The notes below the pieces were generated by a model, which had not been told where the DNA came from, searched no databases, and saw only the letters and a list, made by a program, of their open reading frames with translations. This document shows positions 53,434 through 63,600 of a DNA stretch of 64,000 nt, in pieces (position 1 is the stretch's first letter; each line of letters begins with the position of its first letter). The position numbers were made by a program, and so were the translations under genes. The stretch lies in assembly GCA_046049675.1 (NCBI GenBank), contig JBJORA010000004.1, positions 1-64,000 on the forward strand. Direction: 5' to 3'. The stretch is from CAIXQW01 sp046049675. GTDB lineage: Bacteria; Bacteroidota; Bacteroidia; Chitinophagales; Chitinophagaceae.

Positions 53434-54999
53434 ATGAACAGAAGAGATTTTATAAAAGCAAGTGGACTAGGTGCAACTGCCCTTGCATTAAATGGCTTAC
53501 CAGTAAGTGTATTTGCCGATACCACTAATCACCTCCGCAAACTACGTGGCAATAGCGATCGCATTTTTGTATTCGTTGTGCTAGGTGGTGGTAACGATGG
53601 TTTAAATACTGTACTCAACCTAGATCGCTATAGCGAACTATCTGCAGCGCGTAGCAATGTACTTATACCAGCTAACCAAGCGCTAACGCTTGCTGGCAAC
53701 AACGTTACAGCTTTACATCCAAGCATGACAGGCATGCGCGACATGTATAACAACGGCTTGCTCAACATTACGCAAGGTGTTGGTTATGCCGACTTCAACT
53801 ATAGTCACTTTAGAGCATCTGATATTTATAGCAGCGGTTCGGACGCCAATGTGTATTTAGATTCTGGCTGGGTTGGCCGTTATCTTACACAGCGCTATCC
53901 TGGTGCGCCAAATGCTTACCCAAGTGCAGATATGCTTGATCCGTTGGCAGTGCAAATTGGCAGTAGCATTAACCCAATGCTTACTGGTCCACAAGGACAA
54001 ATTGGTTTTGCACTAAGTGATGTAAATAATTTCTACCAAATTGTAAACGGTGCTGTAGATCCTGCGCCAAATAGTTACGCTGGTAAAGAACTTACTTATA
54101 TCCGTTACATTAGCTTGCAGACACAAAGCTATACGCAAAGTGTTCAAACAGCGGCTAATGCAGGTACAAATACAGTTACTTACCCAACAACTAATAGACT
54201 TGCTGAGCAATTGGGTATTGTAGCAAAATTGATTAGTGGTGGTCTTAAGTCGCCGTTTTATATTGTAGAAACTGGCGGCTATGATACGCATAGCGATCAG
54301 GTAGATGCAGCTAACACAACTACAGGTGCACACGCAGAACTACTTGGCCATTTAAGTGAAGCCATTCAACTTTTCTATACCGACCTTAAAAACCAAGGCA
54401 AGGATAAAAATGTTGCTGGTTGTACAATTACCGAATTTGGTCGTCGTATTAAGAGCAATGCTAGTACCGGTACCGACCACGGCGCAGCTGCCCCATTATT
54501 TAGTTTTGGTACAGATGTAGTGCCTGGCATCAATGGTACAAGTCCTGTATTGCCTGCTAATGCCACACAAGACGATCAAATACCAATGCAATACGACTTT
54601 AGACAAGTGTATAGTAGCATATTGCAAGATTGGTTTGGCTTAGATGTAGCCAATACAACAAGCGTGCTAGGTAATAACTATGCTACGCTACCTATATGGA
54701 AAAAGCATGTAGACCCTGCTAGTATTGAAGATACAGCGCAGCCTACATCGCAGTCGATAAGCATCTACCCAAATCCGGTGAGTAGCCATGCAGGTATTCA
54801 GTTCTATACAGAAGGTGGTACAACCCAAGTTAATCTGTATGACGATATGGGTAAATTGGTGCGCCGCATTTACGAAAACGAGTTGCCAAAAGGCGATGCC
54901 AACATCAACTTTGAGCGCGATGGCTTAGCTAGCGGTACATATTTTGTTGAAATTTATAGCGGCTATTTGCGTCAAAGTGCTAAGCTAGTGATACAATAA
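53434..54999 (+). CDS. DUF1501 protein with Tat signal and T9SS sorting domain
   Basis: A 521-residue secreted protein. It begins NRRDFIKASGLGATALA, a twin-arginine signal. The DUF1501 body (alkaline-phosphatase/sulfatase-like fold) contains FVVLGGGNDGLNTVLNL, SHFRASDIYSSGS, ETGGYDTHSDQ and EFGRRIKSN with GTDHGAAAP. The C-terminus has ISIYPNPVSSHAGIQFYT and ends in LRQSAKLVIQ, a type A T9SS sorting domain. The pairing of Tat export with T9SS secretion is noteworthy. The partner DUF1800 gene is immediately upstream. Confidence 0.87.
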   Translation: MNRRDFIKASGLGATALALNGLPVSVFADTTNHLRKLRGNSDRIFVFVVLGGGNDGLNTVLNLDRYSELSAARSNVLIPANQALTLAGNNVTALHPSMTGMRDMYNNGLLNITQGVGYADFNYSHFRASDIYSSGSDANVYLDSGWVGRYLTQRYPGAPNAYPSADMLDPLAVQIGSSINPMLTGPQGQIGFALSDVNNFYQIVNGAVDPAPNSYAGKELTYIRYISLQTQSYTQSVQTAANAGTNTVTYPTTNRLAEQLGIVAKLISGGLKSPFYIVETGGYDTHSDQVDAANTTTGAHAELLGHLSEAIQLFYTDLKNQGKDKNVAGCTITEFGRRIKSNASTGTDHGAAAPLFSFGTDVVPGINGTSPVLPANATQDDQIPMQYDFRQVYSSILQDWFGLDVANTTSVLGNNYATLPIWKKHVDPASIEDTAQPTSQSISIYPNPVSSHAGIQFYTEGGTTQVNLYDDMGKLVRRIYENELPKGDANINFERDGLASGTYFVEIYSGYLRQSAKLVIQ

Positions 55000-55075
55000 C
55001 AGGGCTTGGGATTTAGTAAAAGTTAAGTTTTAGGATATATTATAATAAGTATAATACAAACTTTTTAGTTTGTTG

Positions 55076-55083
55076 TACCTTTG
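55076..55083 (+). promoter_or_regulatory. -7 element of pyk
   Basis: TACCTTTG ends 5 bases before the ATG, consistent with a leaderless mRNA. Confidence 0.55.
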
Positions 55084-55088
55084 CGCGC

Positions 55089-56513
55089 ATGAAGGATAGG
55101 AAAACGAAGATCATTGCAACCATAGGACCTAGTTGCAATACTTACGAGCGCATTTTAGAATTAGTACAAGAAGGCGTCAACGTTTTTCGTCTCAACTTTA
55201 GTCACGGCCTACATGCCGAGAAAAAAGAGGTTATCGATATTATTCAGAGCATTAATGAAAAGTATCCCTTCAATATTGCGATTCTTGCTGATTTGCAAGG
55301 CCCAAAGCTACGTGTTGGTGAAATAGAAAACAATGCGTTGCCACTACAAGAAGGCGACTTTATTACATTTACAAATACAAAGTGTATTGGTACAAAGCAA
55401 GCCGTGTATGTTAGCTATCCTAACTTAGCAAACGATGTACGTGTTGGCGAAAAAATATTGATTGACGATGGCAAAATAGAAGTTGTAATCACAGACATAC
55501 ACCCTAATGGCGACGTTACAGCACAGGTATTAATTGCAGGTGTATTAAGTAGCAAGAAAGGCATCAATCTACCTGATACCAATGTTAGCTTACCTTCTCT
55601 TACTGAAAAAGATTTAGAAGATGTAGATTTTATTATTGGCCAACCAATTGATTGGGTAGCCTTGAGTTTTGTGCGCAAGCCAGAAGATGTAACGCACCTG
55701 CGCGAAGTATTGCATAGTCGTGGTAGCAATGCTAAAATTATTGCGAAAGTAGAAAAGCCAGAAGCGGTTAAAAATATCCGTGAAGTAATTCTTGCAAGCG
55801 ATGCGATAATGATTGCACGTGGCGACCTTGGTGTAGAAATGCCAGTAGAGCAAATACCAATGATTCAGAAAAACATTATTCGCAAATGCATACATCGTGC
55901 AAAGCCGGTGATTGTTGCAACGCAAATGATGGAGAGTATGATAGACCGCAGCAAACCAAATCGTAGCGAAATAAGCGACGTTGCTAATGCTGTGCTAGAA
56001 GGCGCAGATGCCGTAATGCTTAGCGGCGAAACAGCAGTTGGCCACCACCCTGCGCTTGTTGTGAATACCATGAGCCGCATTATTGTAGAAGTAGAAAAAG
56101 AAGAGCGCATTTACCATAAGAATTTGGTGCCGCAAAAGCATAGCCCAAGTTTCTTGAGCGATGCTGTAATTTGGAATGCGTGTGAGATGAGCGAAAATGT
56201 GGATGCTAAGGCCTTAATAGGAATGACGCAAAGTGGCTATACTGGTTTTATGCTCAGTAGCTACAGACCAAAAAGCAGTATTTATGTTTTTACAAAAACA
56301 CAAACATTGATTAATCAATTGAGTTTAAGTTGGGGCGTGCATGCATTTTACTATTACAAGGAAACAACTTTGGATGAGCAAATTGCCGATCAAATTGCAA
56401 TACTCAAAGAAAAGGGTTTAGTTGAAACTGACGATGTGGTTGTAAGTGCTTTAAGTACACCAATTATAGAACACTTACCTACCAATACAATTAAGATTAG
56501 TACTGTAAAATAA
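55089..56513 (+). CDS. pyk: Pyruvate kinase
   Basis: A 474-residue glycolytic enzyme making ATP and pyruvate from phosphoenolpyruvate and ADP. Catalytic barrel motifs: IATIGPSCNTYERIL, VFRLNFSHGLH, AILADLQGPKLRVG, IIAKVEKPEAVKNI (catalytic lysine) and MIARGDLGVEMP. The signature GADAVMLSGETAVGHHP is followed by the C-terminal domain. The B domain sits at about 70-170. Stop codon is one base from the convergent acetyltransferase. Confidence 0.97.
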   Translation: MKDRKTKIIATIGPSCNTYERILELVQEGVNVFRLNFSHGLHAEKKEVIDIIQSINEKYPFNIAILADLQGPKLRVGEIENNALPLQEGDFITFTNTKCIGTKQAVYVSYPNLANDVRVGEKILIDDGKIEVVITDIHPNGDVTAQVLIAGVLSSKKGINLPDTNVSLPSLTEKDLEDVDFIIGQPIDWVALSFVRKPEDVTHLREVLHSRGSNAKIIAKVEKPEAVKNIREVILASDAIMIARGDLGVEMPVEQIPMIQKNIIRKCIHRAKPVIVATQMMESMIDRSKPNRSEISDVANAVLEGADAVMLSGETAVGHHPALVVNTMSRIIVEVEKEERIYHKNLVPQKHSPSFLSDAVIWNACEMSENVDAKALIGMTQSGYTGFMLSSYRPKSSIYVFTKTQTLINQLSLSWGVHAFYYYKETTLDEQIADQIAILKEKGLVETDDVVVSALSTPIIEHLPTNTIKISTVK

Positions 56514-56514
56514 T

Positions 56515-56964
56515 TTACTTTAAGACCATGCCAATGTGCATGATATCTTCTTCTATGTAAGGCTCTGTGTAAGTCGTAAAGCCAAGGCCTTGATAGAATT
56601 TTTCTAAGTACTGCTGTGCGCTAATTTTTATGCCACCACCATAATGTTGTTTACACAATGTAATGGCTTGTTGCATCAATTGTTTGCCATAGTTTTCACC
56701 ACGACTATCTAAAGTAGTAAGCACACGACCAATGCTACAATAGCCTTCGTAACTAATGCCAGGTTCTACAAGCCGTGCATAGGCGACGATATCTTGCTTA
56801 TCGTTATATGCCCAAAGGTGCAAGCAGTGTTGATCTTTGTTATCGCAGTCTTGATAAACAATATTTTGTTCTACTGCAAAAACTTCTTGCCGCACACGTA
56901 AGATGGCATAGAGTTCTTGCGTTGTTAACTGATCAAATGGCTTGCAGATGAAGTGTGGCGTCAC
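56515..56964 (-). CDS. ElaA-type GNAT N-acetyltransferase
   Basis: A 149-residue GNAT protein. FDQLTTQELYAILRVRQEVF and EQNIVYQDCDNKDQHCLHLW are the ElaA-subfamily start. SIGRVLTTLDSRGENYGKQL is the acetyl-CoA-binding loop, and AQQYLEKFYQGLGF is the C-terminal motif. GTG start; -7 box TACTTTTG is only 4 bases upstream. The acceptor is unknown. Confidence 0.9.
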   Translation of the reverse strand: MTPHFICKPFDQLTTQELYAILRVRQEVFAVEQNIVYQDCDNKDQHCLHLWAYNDKQDIVAYARLVEPGISYEGYCSIGRVLTTLDSRGENYGKQLMQQAITLCKQHYGGGIKISAQQYLEKFYQGLGFTTYTEPYIEEDIMHIGMVLK

Positions 56965-56968
56965 AAAG

Positions 56969-56976
56969 CAAAAGTA
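56969..56976 (-). promoter_or_regulatory. -7 element of the ElaA-type gene
   Basis: TACTTTTG on the minus strand, 4 bases before the GTG start at 56964. Confidence 0.45.
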
Positions 56977-57203
56977 GTAGACTAATAGCGTTTATTAAGT
57001 TGTTTTTGTTAGCCTTGGTATTCTTTCACTTTTACGCTCATATTTAATAAATCATAAAGTCTAAACTTGTTTTCTTTCAAATAGCGGCAAAATGAGACCA
57101 TTTGAGGCGATATCGGCTAGCTTAAGCTCAAATAGCAATCAATTGATAACAATAAGGCTGTAATAAAATTATATCTTTACGGCTAAATTTTTTAGAAAAA
57201 GTA

Positions 57204-57971
57204 ATGAGAAAAAATCTACTTCGTTCAGCAGCACTAATTACTGCAGGCGCTTTTGTTTTTGTAACAATGAACAGTAACAATACTGGTCAATTTCAAAGTT
57301 CACAATCAGGTTGTGGCAGCAATGGCGGTTGCCATGGTGTTGCTAGCACAGCTACAAGTGTAACACTTAGTGGCCTACCAGCAACAATTCAACCAAATAC
57401 AACTTATACTGTAGGTGTAGTTGTTTCTAATGTGGTAAAAATGTTTTCTGGCTTCAACTTTACTGCAAGCTTAGGTACAGTTGCTCCACAAGATAATACT
57501 AAAGTAATTGTAGACGCCCTTAATGTAGAAGCTACACATAAGCAACCAAATCCAGCAACAGGTGGTGTAACTACCAATAATGTATTGTGGACTAGCCCTT
57601 CAACCTTTCCAAATGGTGAAGTAGTATTTTACGCTGCTGGTAATGCTGTAAATGCACTAAATAATACAACAGGCGATGAATGGAACAAAATGAGCTTGAC
57701 GGTTCCAGGCGCTTCTCCTAATAGCATTAACGCAGAAACACAAATTCGTGTTGCAGTTTACCCAACTGTAACTACAAATACAACTACAATCGCTGCAGAC
57801 GGCATTGAAAGCATTAGCGTATTCAACTTAGCTGGTGCGCAAGTATTTACTACAAATGTAAATAAGCAAAGCCACTACAATTTAGATGCAACTGCATTTG
57901 CTGCTGGAGAGTATATCGTAAAAGGTATGGCAAGCGGTAAGCGTTTCACAACAAGATTTGCAAAGCAATAG
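57204..57971 (+). CDS. Secreted choice-anchor-like protein with T9SS-type C-terminus
   Basis: A 255-residue exported protein (N-terminal signal about 1-20). GCGSNGGCHG (36-45) looks like the choice-anchor-type 'TGCH' motif but as CxxxxxCH, so a standard CxxCH haem site is absent. A beta-sandwich of about 120 residues follows (TVGVVVSNVVKMFSGFNFTA). The C-terminal 65 residues (ISVFNLAGAQVFTTNVNKQ, AAGEYIVKGMASGKRFTTRF) resemble a T9SS sorting domain. -7-like TATCTTTA about 24 bases upstream. A strong terminator follows. Confidence 0.7.
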   Translation: MRKNLLRSAALITAGAFVFVTMNSNNTGQFQSSQSGCGSNGGCHGVASTATSVTLSGLPATIQPNTTYTVGVVVSNVVKMFSGFNFTASLGTVAPQDNTKVIVDALNVEATHKQPNPATGGVTTNNVLWTSPSTFPNGEVVFYAAGNAVNALNNTTGDEWNKMSLTVPGASPNSINAETQIRVAVYPTVTTNTTTIAADGIESISVFNLAGAQVFTTNVNKQSHYNLDATAFAAGEYIVKGMASGKRFTTRFAKQ

Positions 57972-58007
57972 TATCGTTTGATACAATAGCTTTTTTCAAG
58001 TAATTAG

Positions 58008-58047
58008 AAAAGGGCATTTAGTAATCTGTTTACTAAATGCCCTTTTT
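58008..58047. terminator. Strong, probably bidirectional terminator
   Basis: AAAGGGCATTTAGTAA (58009-58024) pairs with TTACTAAATGCCCTTT (58030-58045), a perfect 16-bp stem, with a T run on the plus strand. T-rich sequence also follows it on the minus strand, where the convergent gene ends. Confidence 0.92.
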
Positions 58048-58080
58048 GTTTGTTGCTGTCACAAATAATTCTTAATGTAC

Positions 58081-59067
58081 TTATCGCTTTAAAATTTTGT
58101 AGCTGTATTGCCGCTGCTTTGTTTGCAACTTCAAGATATAGGTGCCTTGTGCTAGGTTGCTCAAGTCAAGTTTAGACATGCCTGTCATATGCACTTCTTG
58201 ATACACTAATTGTCCGTTTGAACCAACAAGCATTACATGTGTTGGCGCAGTACTTGCAGTTAAGTCTATATTAAGTTCACTTGCTGTAGGATTAGGAAAA
58301 ATTCTTATCGCGCCAGCTTCTTCGCTAATCAGCGTAACGATATTGCTGTACGTGAACTTGCCTTGCTTATCTACAATGCGTACACGATAGAAATTATTGC
58401 CAGCAAGTGGAGTTTCGTCTACATAGCTGTAAGTGTAGTCAGCAGTACCAAATGATTCTATTGTGTTTGAAATGGTTTGCCAGCTTGAAGCATTGCTACT
58501 ACGTTCTAAACGATAATAACTCACGTCTTCAACTTTTACATTGAGCCATTCTAATAAATGTGTCTTGTTGCCTAATTGCTTGCCACTAAATGCAAAACCA
58601 TCAGCGGCGAGTGGATTTAGCGGTATGGTGGGCATTACCACGCTCGCGTAGCCATCTCCCTCTCCGCCTTTGCGCGGTTCGTTGTAAATTGCATAGTAAG
58701 CACCTGCCGCTACACCATCGCCAAAGCCACCTAAGCGTAACGCTGTGTAGGTTTGTGAATAAGTTTGTTGTGCTGAGCCATCACCAATTCCACCTAGGCG
58801 TACTTCAGGTTTTTGTTGCAAATGTAAAGCTAAGGCTGAACCTTCGCCAAAGCCACCTAGTCTAATGTTGTTTTCTGCAGTAACATGATTTCCGAAGGAA
58901 GTACCTTCTCCTAGCCCACCTGTCGTTACACGAGTGTAATTAGTTGCGTTACTTGCTTTAATTGCTCCTGCCCCATTACCTCCATAAAAAATAAGATTAT
59001 TCTGTGCAGCACTTATAAGCGGCATAGCTATCAGCAACAGTAGTATTAAATAAATTATTCTCATCAT
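58081..59067 (-). CDS. Secreted GG-repeat protein with T9SS sorting domain
   Basis: A 328-residue exported protein with signal peptide (about 1-21). Residues about 28-145 contain six related units spaced about 22-26 residues: GGNGAGA, GGLGEGT, GGFGEGS, GGIGDGS, GGFGDGV and GGEGDGY, each preceded by a short strand (RLGG in several). It ends with a fibronectin-like segment and a type A T9SS sorting domain (IFPNPTASELNIDL). It is 27 bp downstream of the FGE-like gene in the same direction, so the two are probably cotranscribed. Function unknown; likely surface-exposed. Confidence 0.75.
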   Translation of the reverse strand: MMRIIYLILLLLIAMPLISAAQNNLIFYGGNGAGAIKASNATNYTRVTTGGLGEGTSFGNHVTAENNIRLGGFGEGSALALHLQQKPEVRLGGIGDGSAQQTYSQTYTALRLGGFGDGVAAGAYYAIYNEPRKGGEGDGYASVVMPTIPLNPLAADGFAFSGKQLGNKTHLLEWLNVKVEDVSYYRLERSSNASSWQTISNTIESFGTADYTYSYVDETPLAGNNFYRVRIVDKQGKFTYSNIVTLISEEAGAIRIFPNPTASELNIDLTASTAPTHVMLVGSNGQLVYQEVHMTGMSKLDLSNLAQGTYILKLQTKQRQYSYKILKR

Positions 59068-59094
59068 AGCTTTGGTTGTTTAATGGTGAAACCA

Positions 59095-60558
59095 CTACTC
59101 TGCTGTGCGAGCTGCCCTAATGCCATATGAATTATTGCGATTTGTATTAACACCAGTAAGTGCATTTACATAATATCTACTAGAAGTTTCAACATACGAT
59201 GGTAATCCACCGTAATAACCGCCAGTATATGAACTACCACGCAAACTAACAGATGCATTGTTCCATACCGTGACATCGCATGATCCACTGCTACCTAATA
59301 AACCATCGCCGTGAGTTACCGCAGTTACTAAACGCGAATTAGCATTGCCAATACTTAAAGTTGGCTCCCAAATACTGCCGCCCATTTCCATTACGCCATA
59401 ATATGTAGCACCACTACTTTGTCTGTTGCTGCTAGACGTAGCATATATACCACAACGTAGTAAGCTCACACCTGCGCTATAGTTACAGTTACCGGCAGTT
59501 GCTGCTTCGTTGGGCAAGCCAGCATTTACATAATTACCTCCTGTGTTGCTGATGCTCGTGTTGCCCCACGGATATTCAGCTGCAACAGGTACAATATTTG
59601 CACCACGACAGGCTTTCTCATATTCTAGTTCACTATATGGACGCATACCTGCCCAGTCGACATAGCTAAAATGATCGGCAATACTTAAACCGCCCATTGC
59701 GCGTTCTGGTTGTGCAGCAATAAGTGAAGGATGGGAACCAGTGAATGTGCCAGGATTTCTCTGCAAGTATTTTGCTGAGTCGATGGCATTTAGAAAGTCA
59801 GCATATTGTTGTTGGCTTGCTTCATATTTCATGAGCCAAAATGCGTTATAGCCTTTCGGATATGCGGCAGGAATTGGTCCGCTATTATCACCGCCGCCAG
59901 AGTAAACACCAGCACCTGTGTTGTTTGTATAATATAAATATCCGTTGCTAGCGCCAACATTTATAGCACTATTGCTACTGATAGTGTATTGGTATTGCGC
60001 AACACCACTCGTTCCATAAGTAGAAAACACATTAAACTGAGTACTTGAGCCATCGCCCACTGTAAATGTGCCCGCAGGAATGTATACCATTTCAATAGCA
60101 TACACATTAATATCCACGCTATCTGCATCCAACACACCATCTGCGCCGTAATTCCACCTAATACTATTTGCTGCAAAAGAAATATTGCCAATACCATCAG
60201 CATCTCTGTAAATCCAAATACCCTTGCCGTCGCTACTAGTACGAATTGTGGCACCTGCTGCACTTGTATGCCCACAAGCAAGTGCATCGCCTGGTGCAGC
60301 ATAATTAATTGAGGCATGTCGCCAATCGCTTGTTCCTTTTTTGCGCCACTTTACAAAAATCCAAGCACCATCGTAGTTGCTTTCGTTGGTGCTAGTACGC
60401 CAACTGTTGTCCCAGTTAACATCAAAGTTAACTAAGGTAAAATGTGATGCCGTGTTTTGGCCACTTAGGCTAACGTTAGCAATTTGGATATTGTTTGCCA
60501 TACTAGCCATACTAGTTAAAAGCAAACAACATGTGGCAATTAAGTACCATTTTCTCAT
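59095..60558 (-). CDS. Secreted formylglycine-generating-enzyme-like (SUMF1) protein
   Basis: A 487-residue exported protein with signal peptide ending SMAN. The first part (about 22-155) is beta-rich (VNFDVNWDNSWRTS, AWIFVKWRKKGTSDW). FGE-sulfatase motifs follow: IEMVYIPAGTFTVGDG, LMKYEASQQQYADFLNA, GMRPYSELEYEKACRGA, YGVMEMGGSIWEPT and SYGIRAAR. The domain may be structural, as in GldK, or a protein-modifying oxidase. It lacks a T9SS-like C-terminus. It precedes the GG-repeat protein in an operon. Confidence 0.82.
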   Translation of the reverse strand: MRKWYLIATCCLLLTSMASMANNIQIANVSLSGQNTASHFTLVNFDVNWDNSWRTSTNESNYDGAWIFVKWRKKGTSDWRHASINYAAPGDALACGHTSAAGATIRTSSDGKGIWIYRDADGIGNISFAANSIRWNYGADGVLDADSVDINVYAIEMVYIPAGTFTVGDGSSTQFNVFSTYGTSGVAQYQYTISSNSAINVGASNGYLYYTNNTGAGVYSGGGDNSGPIPAAYPKGYNAFWLMKYEASQQQYADFLNAIDSAKYLQRNPGTFTGSHPSLIAAQPERAMGGLSIADHFSYVDWAGMRPYSELEYEKACRGANIVPVAAEYPWGNTSISNTGGNYVNAGLPNEAATAGNCNYSAGVSLLRCGIYATSSSNRQSSGATYYGVMEMGGSIWEPTLSIGNANSRLVTAVTHGDGLLGSSGSCDVTVWNNASVSLRGSSYTGGYYGGLPSYVETSSRYYVNALTGVNTNRNNSYGIRAARTAE

Positions 60559-60683
60559 AATAATTATTGTTTATTTATTTGAGAACAAAAGTAGAGTCGT
60601 ATCCAAGTGGCAACAATACTCGCAATTGAGTATTCTTAAAACTTGCATATACAGACACTGTAATATGCTGGTTTTACAGCACC

Positions 60684-63600
60684 TTACGCCTTCTTCGCTA
60701 ATGGCTTTGGTGCTTTGGGCTTCCTAAATCTGCTTAAGAAGTTTATCTTAGTCGGCTTAGGATCATTGCCACGAATAAATGCATCTAGCATTACTGGTAC
60801 TAATATCAAGGTAAGGAAGGTTGCAAAGCTAAGGCCAAAGATCATCGTCCAACTTAAAGGTCCCCAGAAAGCAACACTGTCACCACCAAAGAAAAGGTTT
60901 GGATTGCCCGTTGCAAACAATTTTGCAAAGTCTATATTCAAACCTACAGCCAATGGCACAAGGCCCAACATGGTTGCTGTGGCGGTAAGCAATACTGGTG
61001 TCATACGTGTACGACCTGCTTCTAACACAGCATTGCGCACACTATAACCTTCTGCAAGCTTTACATCAAAGAACTCCACAAGTAAGATACCGTTACGTAC
61101 CACAATACCTGCCAACGCAACAATACCGATGCCAGTCATTATAATACTCATTTCCATTTTTGTAAATGCAAACCCTAGCAATACACCAATTATACTTAAT
61201 AGAATTTCACTTAAAATAATAAGCATACGTTTCAAGCTATTAAACTGTATCATTAGCAACAACACAATCAAAAGAATACTAATGCCCATCGCAGTACCTA
61301 AGAATATGCCAGTTTCTTTTTGCTCTTCTTGCTCACCACCCATTCTTATATTGATGCCGCTAGGTGCCTTGTACTCTTTGAGCACATTTTCAACTTGTGC
61401 CACAACTTCATTGGGATTGTACTCGCTCAGTACATTACTACTCAAAGTAATAATGCGTTTCTCGTCCTTACGCTTAATGCCACCAAATGTATTGGAGTAT
61501 TCGATGGTACCAAAACTACTGATAGGCACATTACGCACCATACCACCCATGCCAAAGTCGCGATAAGTAACTTGCAGGTTGCGCAGTAAATCAATATTAT
61601 TACGCTGCTCTTTTTTAAGACGCACCATAATTGGGTAATCGTCGTTCGCATCTTTGAATCTACTTACTTCCATACCAAACATAGCAGTGCGTAAGTCTTG
61701 CGTGATTTGTCCGGTACTAATACCCTCTGTGCTAATACGTGTTCTATCAATCTTGAATTGAAGTTCTGGTTTATTGGCTTGGAAATCGCTTTTCAACTCT
61801 TCTACACCTGCCACTTGCGCATTATCTATGTAGCGCTTCAAGGATTTACTCGCAGCAATAAGGTCTTCAAGCTTTTCGCCAGTGAGCTCAATTAAAATTG
61901 GCTTAGCTGTTGGCGGGCCACCACGTTCTTTGTCTACCGTAACTTTTGCCCCAGGAATTTCTTTTACATTACTTCTAATTTTATCTAACAGCGCTTGTGT
62001 ACTTTTACCATTACGCTCTGCAAATTTTACAAAGCTCACCGTAATCTTACCGCGGTTACCAAACTCCCCTACTTCCCCACTTTGCTGATCTGTTGCACCA
62101 ACTTTTACATTGCTGATTACAGATTTTACTAAAGGATTCAATCTGCCTTTACCAAGATCTATATCTAAGGCTTGGTAAACTTTATTTTCTAAGCGTTGTA
62201 GTACTTCATTTGTTTTTGCTTCTTCTGTACCCTCTGGCAAGCTTAGATATACATAAGCAAAATTGGGTTCGCTTTCTGGGAAGAATACCACTTTTGGAGA
62301 ACGTACTGCAAACAATGCGAACGACCCAATTAAAAGCCCAATGGTTACCATTGCAACAGTCTTTTTGTGATTAAGTGCCCAAGTAAGTAATCGCAAATAG
62401 CCCCTAATGACAGATGGCCATACTCTTGTTTGGAATACACGAATGCCATGCGAAAACACGTACTTATTAAGCAAGTAAAGCACAACCATTACTAACATAA
62501 AGTTGCCAAAGCCCGGCGCTTGCTTCACATGTCCAATTATGGCTAAAGCTGCAAACACAACCATAGCAATAGTATCTCCTTTGTCCCATACAATTTTTGA
62601 TGCTTTGCCAGTATGGTGATGGTCTTCTTTTTTCATAAAGCTTACCGCAAACACTGGATTAAACACGTAGGCCACCACCAAGGATGCTAATAATGCAATA
62701 ATCAAAGTGACCGGTAGGAAGAACATAAACTCGCCAATGGTACCTTTCCAAAAAGCCAATGGAATAAATGGCATCAAGGTTGTAATTGTACCCGTTAGTA
62801 CAGGCCAAAACACTTCACTCGTTGCTTTTTTGGTTGCCTCATACACGCTTAGATCTTCGTCGTGTAGAATTCGGTGCGCGTTTTCTATTACTACCACAGC
62901 ATCGTCTACCACAATACCTAATGCAAGCAGAAATGCAAACAATACAATCATGTTAAGTGTAAAACCAATGCCACTTAATACCATAAACGCAATGGCACAA
63001 CTTAGTGGTACACTCAATCCCACAAAAATGGCATTCGTTGTACCCATAAAGAACATCAGAATAACTACCACAAGGATAAAGCCAATGATAATGGTGTTGA
63101 TTAAGTCGTGTAAGGTTGTACGCGTGGCATCTGCCTGCTCACCAGTAATAACAACATCTAGATTGGAAGGCAAGTCAGCCTTGGTCATTTCATTGACAAT
63201 GGCATAGATTTTATCTGTCGCTTCAATTAAGTTCTGTCCGCCAGCTTTAATAATATTGAGCGTGATTACGTTCTTACCATTCAATCGTGCATAGCTTTCT
63301 TGGTCTTTGTAAGTGTCTTTTACTTCAGCAATATCCTTTAGAATAATTTCAGCACCAAATGGATTCTTAATAACCACATTAGCGATATCGTCGGCACTTG
63401 CAAAGGTTTGTTTAATACTTAAGATTCGTTGCTCGCCATCTACAGCTACTTGTCCTGGTGTAGCTTCAATATTTTCGTAGGCAATAGCACCTTGTATATC
63501 TCTAAAGCTCAACTGTGCTGCTTGCATTTTATACAAGTCCACATTTACTTGTATTTCGCGATCAAGGCCACCCACTACTTCTACACGCTTTACTTCCTTG

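Noticed and set aside
62707..63207. 166-codon ORF antisense to the RND permease
   Set aside because: Shadow of the conserved RND permease frame; hydrophobic pattern follows from the opposite strand.
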